From a virus: DNA of 44,248 nucleotides. The position numbers and the translations under genes were made by a program. Shown here in pieces: positions 7,961 through 16,688 of the stretch. The stretch covers positions 1 through 44,248 of IMG/VR virus record IMGVR_UViG_3300020158_000007; one strand, 5' to 3'. Below the pieces are notes generated by a model. It did no database searches. It was not told the origin of the DNA and saw only the letters and a list, made by a program, of their open reading frames with translations. How positions within the stretch are numbered: the first letter of the stretch is position 1; each line of letters opens with the position of its first letter.

Positions 7961-8797
7961 ATGCAATTTTTACCAGTTTATTTATACCAAAATAATATCA
8001 GTGTGATATTAGATTTGGATCCCACTGTGCAAGGAGTTAATCAAGTTATGTATCAACGTGACCTTAAAATACAAAAAGGTATCAAGAACGAAGTCCGTAT
8101 TCAGTTTAAGAATAGTGACCAGAAACGAGTCCCTGTTAGCAATACACAGACTTTTGTCTTTTCAATGTTTGATACTACTAACCAAAGATTATTAATTCAA
8201 AAAACATTAGATGTTTTAGATGATGGCACTACTAGCACACGAGGAATGGCGCTACTAACATTAGACGAAAGTGACACACTTGACCTAATGAAATCCAGTT
8301 ATACCTATAGCGTAAAATATGCAAGCCCAACCGGCGGATACTTGCCGGCATATGCTAACAGCTATTATGGCATGAATGGTACATTATATGTATCCGAAGA
8401 TATCTATCCACATTTACAACCTAGCACAGAGGTAGTAGATTTCCAAAAGAACTTTAATGCCGCAACTCAATTGTATGAACATAAGAGTGGAAATTTATAT
8501 GCTTCGCCAGAATTTAATGGTAACTCTGCATTACATACCGTTGCATATTACATGACTAATTTTAAAGGTACAGTAAAACTTCAAGGAACTTTGTACAACG
8601 ATCCTGCTAGTTTTGATAAGTATTTTACCATTAGTTCCCAACACTACGATGGATTTACCGGAATTGATTATACTAATTTTAATGGTGTATTTTCGTACAT
8701 TCGAGTAATGTATATTCCGGATACTGCTCCAATCGACTCAGATAACGATAACCCTACTTTCTACGGATCATTTGACAAACTCCTGTATAGATGTTAA
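7961..8797 (+). CDS. probable virion/baseplate-type structural protein
   Basis: 278 residues from the ATG at 7961, preferred to the ATG at 7937 because the late promoter AATAAATA lies between them. It is all-beta. Residues ~30-115 alternate polar and hydrophobic strands in the manner of an N-terminal Ig-like baseplate domain; the rest is rich in Tyr, Asn and Thr, as in receptor-binding or tail proteins. It resembles baseplate upper proteins in layout only. The late promoter fits a structural role. Confidence 0.55.
   Translation: MQFLPVYLYQNNISVILDLDPTVQGVNQVMYQRDLKIQKGIKNEVRIQFKNSDQKRVPVSNTQTFVFSMFDTTNQRLLIQKTLDVLDDGTTSTRGMALLTLDESDTLDLMKSSYTYSVKYASPTGGYLPAYANSYYGMNGTLYVSEDIYPHLQPSTEVVDFQKNFNAATQLYEHKSGNLYASPEFNGNSALHTVAYYMTNFKGTVKLQGTLYNDPASFDKYFTISSQHYDGFTGIDYTNFNGVFSYIRVMYIPDTAPIDSDNDNPTFYGSFDKLLYRC
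7979..7986 (-). promoter_or_regulatory. consensus T4 late promoter (leftward)
   Basis: Exact TATAAATA on the minus strand, inside the start of the rightward 7961 gene, firing toward the leftward gene at 7943. The predicted start is near 7973. Confidence 0.65.
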
Positions 8798-8800
8798 ACT
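8772..8800 (+). promoter_or_regulatory. sigma-70 promoter of the primase-helicase operon
   Basis: TTGACA, 17-nt spacer, TAAACT at 8795-8800. The primase ATG at 8807 is six bases past the -10 box, which predicts a leaderless transcript. Confidence 0.6.
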
Positions 8801-8806
8801 AGTGCA

Positions 8807-9820
8807 ATGCACGAGATACAGGTTGCTTTACTAGCCCTCCTACCTTCAAAAAGAAAACTGACCACCGGCGGATGGACAAGTTTCAATGCTCCTTGTTGTC
8901 ATAACAGAGGTGAAAGTAGAGATGATCGAGCACGTGGTGGCATTAAAATAGACGGCGATGGATTTGTGTATCACTGCTTCAATTGTGGATTTGCTGCCGG
9001 GTGGAGTCCTGGAAAACTTCTTAGTAAAAATACTAAAGATCTATTCAAATGGATCGGTATGCCAGAGTCCGAAGTAGGCAAACTCAATCTATCGGCTCTC
9101 AAGTCTAAAGATAGCATGCCTATACTTAAAAAAGCAGTTAACCTGGTGCTACTCGAAAAGCCACTGCCCGATGATTGTTTACCAATAGATACCTGGATAG
9201 CTAACGGGTGTGAAGACGAGGATCTTATTAACGTAATTGATTATATTATAGGTCACGATGAAGCCAAGCGTGGTATGACATTAGATACATACAACTGGCA
9301 CTGGAGTTCTGCACCCGGCTTCCGCGATAGAGTTATAATTCCATTTTATAACGAAGGCAAAATTGTAGGATACACTGGGCGCAAGATTAAGTCAGGAAGA
9401 CCAAAGTATTTGACAGAGGCACAAAGCGGATACGTATTCAATATCGATGCGCAAGATTACAATAGAAAGTTTGTTATTGTAACTGAAGGACAGTTTGATG
9501 CTATTGCTATCGGCGGAGTAGCTCTTATGACTAACGAGCCCAACGAAGCACAGGTTATGCGATTAACCGCACTAGACCGAGAAGTTATTGTTGTACCCGA
9601 TAAAGATAGACCGGGCGCCAAAATGCTCAAGGCCACAATTGATAACGGATGGAGTGCTAGTTTACCGCCGTGGGAAGATGATATTAAAGACGCCGCAGAT
9701 GCTGTAAAGCGTTATGGTCGTTTATATGTGTTAACCGCAATCTTGCACTATAAGGTTAGCGGAGAGATAAAAATAAATTTACTAAAGAAAAAACTAGAGG
9801 CAATCACAGACGATGATTAA
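8807..9820 (+). CDS. 61: DNA primase (T4 gp61/DnaG-type)
   Basis: 337 residues. Zinc-binding candidates are CCH at residues 30-32 and CFNC at 57-60, as in the N-terminal zinc domain of primases. The TOPRIM core is VIVTEGQFDA (catalytic Glu227) and VVPDKDRPG (D-x-D at 265/267). It makes RNA primers for the lagging strand and works with the helicase encoded immediately downstream (8-base overlap). The C-terminus is short, as in phage primases that lack DnaG's helicase-binding bundle. The sigma-70 promoter sits right against the ATG. Confidence 0.85.
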   Translation: MHEIQVALLALLPSKRKLTTGGWTSFNAPCCHNRGESRDDRARGGIKIDGDGFVYHCFNCGFAAGWSPGKLLSKNTKDLFKWIGMPESEVGKLNLSALKSKDSMPILKKAVNLVLLEKPLPDDCLPIDTWIANGCEDEDLINVIDYIIGHDEAKRGMTLDTYNWHWSSAPGFRDRVIIPFYNEGKIVGYTGRKIKSGRPKYLTEAQSGYVFNIDAQDYNRKFVIVTEGQFDAIAIGGVALMTNEPNEAQVMRLTALDREVIVVPDKDRPGAKMLKATIDNGWSASLPPWEDDIKDAADAVKRYGRLYVLTAILHYKVSGEIKINLLKKKLEAITDDD

Positions 9821-11288
9821 AAGAGATAACAATCCTAAACCGAACTATAATTTTGAGATGCAACATTTGTATCTTGAGATGTTCTTATCAGATGCAGAAA
9901 CATTTATTCGTTGTCAAAACATTTTTGACCCTTTAAACTTTGATCAAAAGTTACAAGATAGCGCACAATTTATTACCAAGTATGTAGACGAATACAAAGT
10001 AATGCCCGAGGCGCAAATTGTAAATGCATCTACCCGTAGTCAATTTAATCCTGCACAGTTGCCTAAGGAAAACTACGACTGGCTGATGAACGAGTTTGAA
10101 CAGTTTAGCAGACACAAAGGATTAGAACGTGCAATTATCGAATCGAGTGATTTGCTCGAATCGGGCGATTATGGTCCAGTTGAAAAGTTAATTAAAGATG
10201 CAATTCAGATCAGCTTAAACAAGGACATGGGTACAGATTATTGGGATGATCCTAGAGCTCGGTTAATGAAGCTTAAAGATAATAACGGGCAAATTAGCAC
10301 AGGTTGGCCAAGTGTTGATAAGAAACTGTATGGCGGATTTAAACGTGGTGAACTGAACATTTGGTGCGCAGGATCGGGTGGCGGCAAATCTTTATTCCTA
10401 GCAAACCAGGGCGTAAACTTTGCACTTGCAGGGCTTAATGTAATCTACTTTACATTTGAACTTTCGGAAGAATTAGTGGGTATGCGTGTGGATAGTATGG
10501 TAACAGGAGTTACTACTCGTGACATCTTTAAAAACCTTGATGATGTGGAAATGAAGGTTAGAATGCTTGGGAAGAAGTCCGGCGGAATTCAGATAAAATA
10601 CATGCCTTCCGGCAAGAATTGTAACGATTTAAGGTCCTATTTGAAGGAATATCAGGTGAAAACAGGCTTAAAACCTGACGTAATTTTAGTGGACTACTTA
10701 GACCTTATGATGCCTCTATCGGTTAAGGTAAGTCCAAGCGATTTGTTTGTTAAGGACAAATATGTGTCAGAAGAGTTACGTAACTTTGCTATGGAAACCC
10801 AGTCTGTTGTAGTTACGGCGGCGCAGTTAAACCGTAGTGCAGTTGAGGAGATTGAGTTTGATCACAGCCATATCTCGGGCGGGTTATCTAAGATTCAAAC
10901 AGCAGATAACGTGATTGGTATCTTTACAAGTCGTGCTATGAAGGAACGTGGACGCTATCAAATACAGTTTATGAAAACACGTAGTAGTTCCGGGGTTGGA
11001 CAGAAAGTAGACTTAGAATTTAACGTAGATACACTAAAGATTAGTGATCTAGGCGAAGACGACCAAGAAGGTAGTTTTAATTCGGGTGCTGGCAGGAATA
11101 CAAATACCAACCCAATTTATCAAGGATTAAAACGTACTAGTACTGTATCAACAACTACAGATCCTGAAACCGGAGAAATACGTGATGTTGATCCTACACA
11201 GGGCATTAATATTAAGCAAATTAAAGCAAAAGGTGCGGCACCTGCAATACGCAATATGCTTAATAACTTAAATCCAGAAAAAGATTAA
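9813..11288 (+). CDS. 41: replicative DNA helicase (T4 gp41/DnaB family)
   Basis: 491 residues. Walker A is GSGGGKS (187-193) within a RecA-like core that begins near GGFKRGELNIW; Walker B is ILVDYLDLM (~291-299); the H4-like segment TAAQLNRSA and an arginine-rich end of the core are present. The N-terminal ~140 residues are helical, as in the DnaB collar. It unwinds the fork 5' to 3' as a hexamer with the primase encoded upstream. The last ~60 residues are low-complexity and may contact partners. Confidence 0.88.
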   Translation: MIKRDNNPKPNYNFEMQHLYLEMFLSDAETFIRCQNIFDPLNFDQKLQDSAQFITKYVDEYKVMPEAQIVNASTRSQFNPAQLPKENYDWLMNEFEQFSRHKGLERAIIESSDLLESGDYGPVEKLIKDAIQISLNKDMGTDYWDDPRARLMKLKDNNGQISTGWPSVDKKLYGGFKRGELNIWCAGSGGGKSLFLANQGVNFALAGLNVIYFTFELSEELVGMRVDSMVTGVTTRDIFKNLDDVEMKVRMLGKKSGGIQIKYMPSGKNCNDLRSYLKEYQVKTGLKPDVILVDYLDLMMPLSVKVSPSDLFVKDKYVSEELRNFAMETQSVVVTAAQLNRSAVEEIEFDHSHISGGLSKIQTADNVIGIFTSRAMKERGRYQIQFMKTRSSSGVGQKVDLEFNVDTLKISDLGEDDQEGSFNSGAGRNTNTNPIYQGLKRTSTVSTTTDPETGEIRDVDPTQGINIKQIKAKGAAPAIRNMLNNLNPEKD

Positions 11289-11845
11289 AACCAACTAGAT
11301 GCTTGTTTGCGGGCACTTTCTTCTAAGGTTGCCCGCCACTGATCTTCGTTTGTTTCGGCAAATATATTTTCTATTGTAGCAGGAACTGTTTCCCAACGAG
11401 ATACCTCGCCACTAGGAAATTGTTTAGGGTCTATTTGTTGTTCAAATCTACCGTTTTCCCATAACCAATACCCTACACATGCTCTAAAGTATTCCGGGCC
11501 TTCGTTTCTGCTAATAGCGGCTAATACACTAATATCATTTGTTACACCAAGGTCTTCTGTGATTTTGACCGTTGTAAAACCTTCCCAGTCTAGACTATGT
11601 ACAACATGTATTTTATTTTGACTAATTTGTCCGCCCCAGTATAGCGGTTCGGATCCGTCATAAAAAATACCAATGTTACTGCAAATATGACCCAAACTAG
11701 GATTGTTTATTGTTTGATTAATTTGTAACCCAACTGTAGTAGGACCGTTATTAGTTATAATAAAAATCACCGCAGTTTGATCGCCATCTTTAGGATTAGA
11801 CGGGTTAGCGGCTAATAGTTGCCCGGCATAGTTTTTCTTAATCAT
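11285..11845 (-). CDS. YqgE/AlgH (DUF179) family protein
   Basis: 186 residues, the usual family length. It starts with the family-like AGQLLAANPS...AVIFIITNNGPTTVGLQIN, then a YWGGQ...VVHSLDW block corresponding to GGPV...FVLH, a late ITEDLGVTNDISVLAAI and the GYWLWENGRFEQQI block corresponding to GYAGWGAGQLE. Bacterial YqgE/AlgH has no firm biochemical role, although it is linked to regulation. It is unusual in a phage. The gene is convergent with the helicase (stops overlap by four bases) and has a late-type promoter 5 nt before its ATG. Confidence 0.7.
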   Translation of the reverse strand: MIKKNYAGQLLAANPSNPKDGDQTAVIFIITNNGPTTVGLQINQTINNPSLGHICSNIGIFYDGSEPLYWGGQISQNKIHVVHSLDWEGFTTVKITEDLGVTNDISVLAAISRNEGPEYFRACVGYWLWENGRFEQQIDPKQFPSGEVSRWETVPATIENIFAETNEDQWRATLEESARKQASSWF

Positions 11846-11850
11846 ATTCT

Positions 11851-11858
11851 GTATTTAA
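11851..11858 (-). promoter_or_regulatory. late-type promoter for the YqgE-like gene
   Basis: TTAAATAC on the minus strand with five bases to the ATG at 11845; a leaderless start is predicted. Confidence 0.45.
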
Positions 11859-11860
11859 CC

Positions 11861-11868
11861 AATAAATA
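11861..11868 (+). promoter_or_regulatory. late-type promoter for the nucleotidyltransferase operon
   Basis: AATAAATA, back to back with the leftward promoter at 11851. The ATG at 11876 lies seven bases downstream, at the predicted start. Confidence 0.5.
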
Positions 11869-11875
11869 CATGACT

Positions 11876-12565
11876 ATGATAGCAAACGAGTTCGCAGATC
11901 CAATTGAGTTACATTCGACCCTTAATCCTAAATTATGGGATAGTGAGCATCTTAACCCCGATGTTAAAAAAGCACTAATGCGTATTGCAGAAGATTTTAA
12001 ACAATACATCGGTATTCCATTTCGCGTAGTTGACGTACAAGTAGCAGGCGGAAACGCTAACTATACCTATACAGATTTCAGTGATTTAGATTTACATTTA
12101 GTTGCAGATTTTACTAGTGTTCGCTGTGATAGAGAAGCCGCTGAGTTGTTTGACAGCAAGCGCCTACTTTACAAAGAACAGTACGATGTTAATGTAAATG
12201 GAGTACCTGTTGAACTATACATAGAAGATATGGATCACCCAGCAGTTAGTAGTAGTTACAGCATTATTCATAATAAATGGATACGTACTCCTAAAAAAGA
12301 AGTTGCCGAAATAGATCGAGGAGAACTGGCCCGCATGACCAGTATTTGGCACACAGTTATTCAACATGCAGTTAAAACAGCCGATAGACAAAACCTAAGT
12401 AGTGTGTTAAAATTGTTGCGTAAGTATCGCAAGTTAGGTTTAGTTCGAAGCGGTGAATTCGGAGTTCCAAACTTAGTATATAAGAGTTTAAGGAACGACG
12501 ATACTATTAAAGGCTTAACCAAACTTTTGGATAGACTACACAGTCAAGAATTAAGCATAGGATAG
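11876..12565 (+). CDS. nucleotidyltransferase-fold protein
   Basis: 229 residues from the ATG at 11876; an ATG at 11870 would lie upstream of the predicted transcript. It carries the pol-beta/MNT signature G-G then S-D-L-D-L-H (GGNANYTYTDFSDLDLHLV), with the two metal-binding aspartates, and a third candidate acid in VELYIED. The C-terminal half is helical. It could be an antitoxin-like or RNA-modifying nucleotidyltransferase; the substrate is unknown. It is followed within two bases by the deoxyribonucleotidase. Confidence 0.65.
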   Translation: MIANEFADPIELHSTLNPKLWDSEHLNPDVKKALMRIAEDFKQYIGIPFRVVDVQVAGGNANYTYTDFSDLDLHLVADFTSVRCDREAAELFDSKRLLYKEQYDVNVNGVPVELYIEDMDHPAVSSSYSIIHNKWIRTPKKEVAEIDRGELARMTSIWHTVIQHAVKTADRQNLSSVLKLLRKYRKLGLVRSGEFGVPNLVYKSLRNDDTIKGLTKLLDRLHSQELSIG

Positions 12566-12567
12566 TA

Positions 12568-13071
12568 ATGCCAACAATTTATATAGATATGGACGGCGTA
12601 GTAGCCGATTGGGAAGCTCTGGCCAACACAATCTTGGGTAAGAAATGTCCAGGATACGATAGATGGCCCGACGATGAATGGAACTCGCTTAAAGAGGTAA
12701 AACACTTTTATCGTATATTACCCAAGATGCCCAGAGCAGATCAAATGATGGAATTAGCACGTAAGTTCCGCGACCACCTGGGGTGGGAATTATACATGCT
12801 AACCGCACTACCGCACGACGATAGTCACCCTGAATGTACTCCAGATAAAATTAACTGGATGAAAGAGTACTACCCAGACGTTGAAGTTAAGTTTGGTCCA
12901 TACTCACACGACAAGTGGAAACACGCTGTCAAAGGCGATGTACTAGTAGACGATCGTACTAGCAATTGCGACGAATGGCGGAACGCAGGTGGGATAGCTA
13001 TACAAGTACTAGACGGCCAATATGACCAGGCACTTGCACAGTTAGATGCGCTGTTTCTTGAATTGTATTAA
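12568..13071 (+). CDS. 5'(3')-deoxyribonucleotidase (HAD family, NT5C-like)
   Basis: 167 residues. HAD motif I is IDMDGVVADW (nucleophile Asp7, acid Asp9); motif II is MLTALP; KW and LVDDRTSNCDEW supply the motif III/IV lysine and aspartates. The family dephosphorylates deoxyribonucleoside monophosphates, so it probably tunes dNTP precursor pools. It is in an operon with the nucleotidyltransferase and convergent with the next gene (four-base overlap). Confidence 0.8.
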   Translation: MPTIYIDMDGVVADWEALANTILGKKCPGYDRWPDDEWNSLKEVKHFYRILPKMPRADQMMELARKFRDHLGWELYMLTALPHDDSHPECTPDKINWMKEYYPDVEVKFGPYSHDKWKHAVKGDVLVDDRTSNCDEWRNAGGIAIQVLDGQYDQALAQLDALFLELY

Positions 13072-13505
13072 GGATACAAATAGTTAACTGTATCGGTATT
13101 GATGCGGAATATCTCTGCACCATTTTTAAGATGAAATAATCTAGCCATTTCAGTAGGTGGACTTAGAGTCACAAACTCTGAAATGTAAGTACGATTCTCT
13201 TGTATCCAACGACGGCTCTGACCGATTAATTTGCGGCCTGCTCCGGGCGTGTAGCTCCAGATAGTATAAAATACTGCTGTCTTGGGTAGTAGAGGATCTT
13301 GTGCTAGTTCAAATACGTCTTTAGGAGGAGCATCTCTGTAAGCAACACATACCGCGGCAGTTGGCTCTTGAGTTAGATCATCAAGTAAGACAAAAATTTC
13401 AGTTGTATCGCCTACGCGAAATTCCACCGGAATGTCTGGACGTACTGGATCATCCTTAACCAAACGAGTTAAAGGATCTGAAACTTTTTGTATTACGTGT
13501 AACAT
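13068..13505 (-). CDS. hypothetical protein, possibly GNAT-like
   Basis: 145 residues. The segment YTPGAGRKLIGQSRRWIQEN has the G-x-G-R turn plus helix layout of an acetyl-CoA-binding loop, and FHLKNGAEIFRINTDTVNYLY resembles the closing strands of GNAT acetyltransferases. The N-terminal region lacks clear landmarks, so this is tentative. A plausible minus-strand promoter TTGATG-17-TATATC lies just upstream. Confidence 0.45.
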   Translation of the reverse strand: MLHVIQKVSDPLTRLVKDDPVRPDIPVEFRVGDTTEIFVLLDDLTQEPTAAVCVAYRDAPPKDVFELAQDPLLPKTAVFYTIWSYTPGAGRKLIGQSRRWIQENRTYISEFVTLSPPTEMARLFHLKNGAEIFRINTDTVNYLYP

Positions 13506-13573
13506 ATGACCTCGGGGATATATGCTTACTTATCTCCAACATCAAAAAAACCCTACTTAACAGGTGGCACCAA

Positions 13574-13580
13574 TTAAATA
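13574..13580 (+). promoter_or_regulatory. possible late-type promoter for the SGNH-halogenase pair
   Basis: TTAAATA followed by four bases and the ATG at 13585; same geometry as the promoters at 7948 and 11851. There is no recognisable -35 box. Confidence 0.4.
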
Positions 13581-13584
13581 CCAC

Positions 13585-14415
13585 ATGAAACTTTTAATCA
13601 TTGGCAACAGTCACGCAGATATATTTCTCGGTCGCGGTGAGAAACTAGAAATTCTTACTACTGAAAGAATGTATCATCGTGAGACCAATTCAGGATTAGA
13701 CGAGTGGTTGCAAGCCAGAGTTGAACCCGATACTCAAATACTTTTATGTACAAACGAAGTAGATATTCGTGGGCACTATTGGCGCCACTACCCCAGAAAT
13801 CCAAATGTAACCATAGCAGAATTTGTACAAGTAAGAGTGGAATGGTTACACAACTTTAGCCAGTATCTAGTGGATGCATACGCAGGTATTAACCGAGTGG
13901 TATTTTGGGCACCGCCACCTGCTACAGCCAATACCAATCATAATGTACACTGGCCATTTGTTGGTAGTGTTCCTACTCGTAATAAAATCATACACGAGTT
14001 TAATAGGCAGTTTGCCCGTAGAATAAACTCACAAGTGGGCATGGCCACAGGCTACTACGAACACATAGATCCTGTTACTTACATGCCAGTAGATCATATG
14101 CCCACCGACGGAGTACACTATGATCAAAGCCTAGCCGATGGGTTTTGGACCAGACTAATAGAGCCCGCACTCAACGGAGCAAACACCATTCAACAAGACG
14201 CTACTATGCTGGCAATGTCAGATACATTCCGCATGGTAGCACAAGATACTACACGTAGCGAACTGTATGATTCGTGGATTAGAACTAGAGATCTAACTAG
14301 TCCTGCCGGCTTTGATCATACTACGCAGTACATGGGCGAACACTATAGTTTCGTCACCATACGTGATCACGAACATCGGTTCCCCGATGAATATACCGAA
14401 CTAGGACTAGCATGA
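13585..14415 (+). CDS. SGNH/GDSL-like hydrolase
   Basis: 276 residues. Block I is IIGNSHADIF, with the nucleophile Ser9 in the place of the GDS motif; block V is PTDGVHYD with Asp175 and His178, the expected D-x-x-H. LLCTNEVDIRGH near residue 55 may be the block III Asn. Family members remove acyl groups or act on carbohydrates. Its stop overlaps the halogenase ATG (ATGA), so the two products are probably used together. Confidence 0.6.
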   Translation: MKLLIIGNSHADIFLGRGEKLEILTTERMYHRETNSGLDEWLQARVEPDTQILLCTNEVDIRGHYWRHYPRNPNVTIAEFVQVRVEWLHNFSQYLVDAYAGINRVVFWAPPPATANTNHNVHWPFVGSVPTRNKIIHEFNRQFARRINSQVGMATGYYEHIDPVTYMPVDHMPTDGVHYDQSLADGFWTRLIEPALNGANTIQQDATMLAMSDTFRMVAQDTTRSELYDSWIRTRDLTSPAGFDHTTQYMGEHYSFVTIRDHEHRFPDEYTELGLA

Positions 14416-15938
14416 AAATTTGCATATTAGGTGGAGGAACTGCCGGATGGATGGCAGCTTTATACATACAAAAGCGTCAACCCGCTCACGAAATCACTGT
14501 AATAGATTGCAGTCGCATAGGCATTATTGGCACAGGCGAAGGTAGTACAGGAGTGTTTGCTGATACCATTAAAAACTTGTTTGGCATTAGCACAGAAGAC
14601 TTTTTGGTCAACACCGGTGCCACACAAAAACTAGGCAATAGATTCACCAACTGGCGAGGAGATGGTCGTAGCTTTATAGCACCGCTAGACAACACAAAAA
14701 CTGCAGGACATGCAATTGATACCAGCTTGCTGTATCACTGCAAGTATCACGATCGTAATCAAGCACACTTAACTACACAATGTGGTGTGTTAGCCGAACA
14801 CGGATTAACCAGTGTTAGAGTTAATGCCAAAGAAATAATACCAGTACACAGCTATCACTTTGACGGGCACCAAGTGGGTGCTTATTTTAAACAGCTTAGT
14901 CTTGCTCTAGGATCTACCACGATAGACAGTGAATATCGCAACTGCACCCGCGGCGAAAATGGCAATGTGACCAGTATAACTTTAGTTAATGAGCAGACCA
15001 TAGCGGCAGATGTGTTTATAGATGCCACCGGGTTTGCCCGTATATTAGGTCAAGAAATTGATGCAGGATGGCACAGTTATAGTGATAGTCTTACTTGTGA
15101 TCGTGCTATGCCATTTCAACTGCCACACTTAGACAAGATAGAAGCACTTACCGAAGCACACGCACTTGACTCTGGATGGATGTGGCGCATACCTGTACAA
15201 GAGCGCAGAGGGTGTGGGTATGTGTTTGACAGCGACTTTATCACCCCGGATCAAGCACAGGCCGAAATAGAACAAACCCTGGGCTGTGCAATAGATCCTA
15301 TTAAGGTTATCAAGTTCGATCCGGGCAGAGTTGAACGCACCTTTGTTAACAATGTGGTCAGCATAGGTCTAGCTGGAAACTTTTTAGAACCCTTACAAGC
15401 AACCAACATACACGGCACAATTACTCAGCTGTATTGCTTGACTGAGTTTTGGCTTAGACCCGAAGGTATAGCGGGACCCAGACAAACAGAACACCTAAAT
15501 CAAATGATCAATCGAGGATTAGATCACTTTGCTGATCTATTACAAACACACTACCACGGTGGCAGAACGGACACAGAGTTCTGGCGCTATCAGCAATCAG
15601 TACCATTGCGCCCTAGACTGGCCATGCTTAAAGAAATGGGCGAGCATCGCTGGCCCACAGCACAAGATTGGGATACTGTTATAGGTGGCGTCGGCTACGG
15701 AGTTAGCATATATCCCATGATAGAATACGGCTGGCTAGATGGCGCTATAGCTAGAGAAACATTCGATCACCCAGACCTAGTAAAAGAGCAGTATGAACAG
15801 GAACTGGCCAACATCAACCAAATTAGACTAGAAGCCATGGACAACACCCTGCTGGTTAATAGACTTAGGCAAGGCGGTATTGGGCAACGTAGTCCCCTAC
15901 CTGCCAACTTGAATAGACTACTGAATTTAGGTCGGTAG
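14412..15938 (+). CDS. flavin-dependent tryptophan-halogenase-like protein
   Basis: 508 residues, typical family length. The FAD-binding GGGTAGW (7-13), the catalytic-lysine block ATQKLGNRFTNW (Lys73) and the family signature WMWRIP (256-261, W-x-W-x-I-P) are all present. At the chloride/FAD strap, FLEPLQATN (325-332) replaces the FxEPLESTG of RebH and PrnA: the catalytic Glu is Gln329 and the following Ser is Ala330. Known enzymes form HOCl that reacts through the lysine. Either a changed substrate or a lost halogenation activity is possible. Coupled to the SGNH gene. Confidence 0.8.
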   Translation: MKICILGGGTAGWMAALYIQKRQPAHEITVIDCSRIGIIGTGEGSTGVFADTIKNLFGISTEDFLVNTGATQKLGNRFTNWRGDGRSFIAPLDNTKTAGHAIDTSLLYHCKYHDRNQAHLTTQCGVLAEHGLTSVRVNAKEIIPVHSYHFDGHQVGAYFKQLSLALGSTTIDSEYRNCTRGENGNVTSITLVNEQTIAADVFIDATGFARILGQEIDAGWHSYSDSLTCDRAMPFQLPHLDKIEALTEAHALDSGWMWRIPVQERRGCGYVFDSDFITPDQAQAEIEQTLGCAIDPIKVIKFDPGRVERTFVNNVVSIGLAGNFLEPLQATNIHGTITQLYCLTEFWLRPEGIAGPRQTEHLNQMINRGLDHFADLLQTHYHGGRTDTEFWRYQQSVPLRPRLAMLKEMGEHRWPTAQDWDTVIGGVGYGVSIYPMIEYGWLDGAIARETFDHPDLVKEQYEQELANINQIRLEAMDNTLLVNRLRQGGIGQRSPLPANLNRLLNLGR

Positions 15939-15963
15939 ATCAGGAAGAGAGAGCCCACACGCA

Positions 15964-16004
15964 GAAGCGCAAAGCGCGAAGCGTCAGCCAGCAAAATTTT
16001 TCAC
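15964..16004 (+). repeat. inverted repeat A (left copy)
   Basis: GC-rich block GAAGCGCAAAGCGCGAAGCG, then TCAGC and AAAATTTTTCAC. The reverse complement of 34436-34470 matches it at about 21 of 25 positions in the first part plus the AAAATTTT-CAC end. It lies just after the halogenase stop. Confidence 0.6.
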
Positions 16005-16042
16005 CCTAGTTAACCATGTAGTTAATAATCTCACAATCTAGG

Positions 16043-16071
16043 TTGCAATCATGTACAATCCCTGCTAGTAT
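16043..16071 (+). promoter_or_regulatory. sigma-70 promoter, leaderless geometry
   Basis: TTGCAA, 17-nt spacer, TAGTAT at 16066-16071; the ATG at 16077 is five bases beyond the -10 box. Confidence 0.55.
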
Positions 16072-16076
16072 TAAGC

Positions 16077-16304
16077 ATGAACCCAGAACTCAAACCCCGT
16101 AAATTCGCTTTCAAATTTGAAAAGAATAACAAGGACGGCTCTAAGACTTTAATCGATCCTAGTACACTCGACAGCAAAGACTTCAGCCAGTATACCATCA
16201 GTCTGTTGACCCTAATAGATACTATAGTAGAAAAGGATGATTGTAGGGAAGCTGACTTAGAGTTAACACGTATATACAGCAAGTGGAATAAACGTAAAGA
16301 CTAA
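16077..16304 (+). CDS. small hypothetical protein (75 aa)
   Basis: 75 residues, highly charged (Lys/Asp/Glu), with a helical C-terminal half. A good promoter abuts its ATG and no ribosome site is seen, which supports a leaderless start. Its end overlaps the end of the leftward membrane gene by four bases. Function unknown. Confidence 0.6.
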   Translation: MNPELKPRKFAFKFEKNNKDGSKTLIDPSTLDSKDFSQYTISLLTLIDTIVEKDDCREADLELTRIYSKWNKRKD

Positions 16305-16651
16305 AACAAGTGCTGTGCTAGTACCATACAGCTAATCCACGCCCACAGTGTATTAAACGCTACTAGAGTGGGTAAGAGCTTGCGATTGCTTGCCCATATG
16401 AGTGTTAAGCTAGTAAACAGTGTAAGAAAGTAGAACCACCATACGCTATAACCAAAGATGAGTCCGGGCACAATAATAACTGCTTTAGTGGCCCAACTGA
16501 GTGCTTCTATAATGTTATACGGAACCCAATAAGCACGAGTGAACCATAAAGTATATACACGTTGGATCTCTGCAAACGTGCAGTGACGGTAAACAACGTA
16601 GACTAGAGTGAGCCATACAGCAGTAGCAGTGAGAGTTTGAATAGTAGTCAT
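16301..16651 (-). CDS. small multi-pass membrane protein
   Basis: 116 residues with three to four hydrophobic segments (about residues 8-22, 52-68, 70-87 and 92-112) and many Trp and aromatic residues. No family is recognised; a superinfection-exclusion or envelope role is a guess. The promoter -10 box ends nine bases before the ATG, again with almost no leader. Confidence 0.55.
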   Translation of the reverse strand: MTTIQTLTATAVWLTLVYVVYRHCTFAEIQRVYTLWFTRAYWVPYNIIEALSWATKAVIIVPGLIFGYSVWWFYFLTLFTSLTLIWASNRKLLPTLVAFNTLWAWISCMVLAQHLF

Positions 16652-16659
16652 ATAGTAAT

Positions 16660-16688
16660 ACTATACGCTAGTGTGTAGACTGTGTCAA
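16660..16688 (-). promoter_or_regulatory. sigma-70 promoter for the 16651 membrane gene
   Basis: Minus-strand TTGACA at 16683-16688, 17-nt spacer, TATAGT at 16660-16665. Confidence 0.6.
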
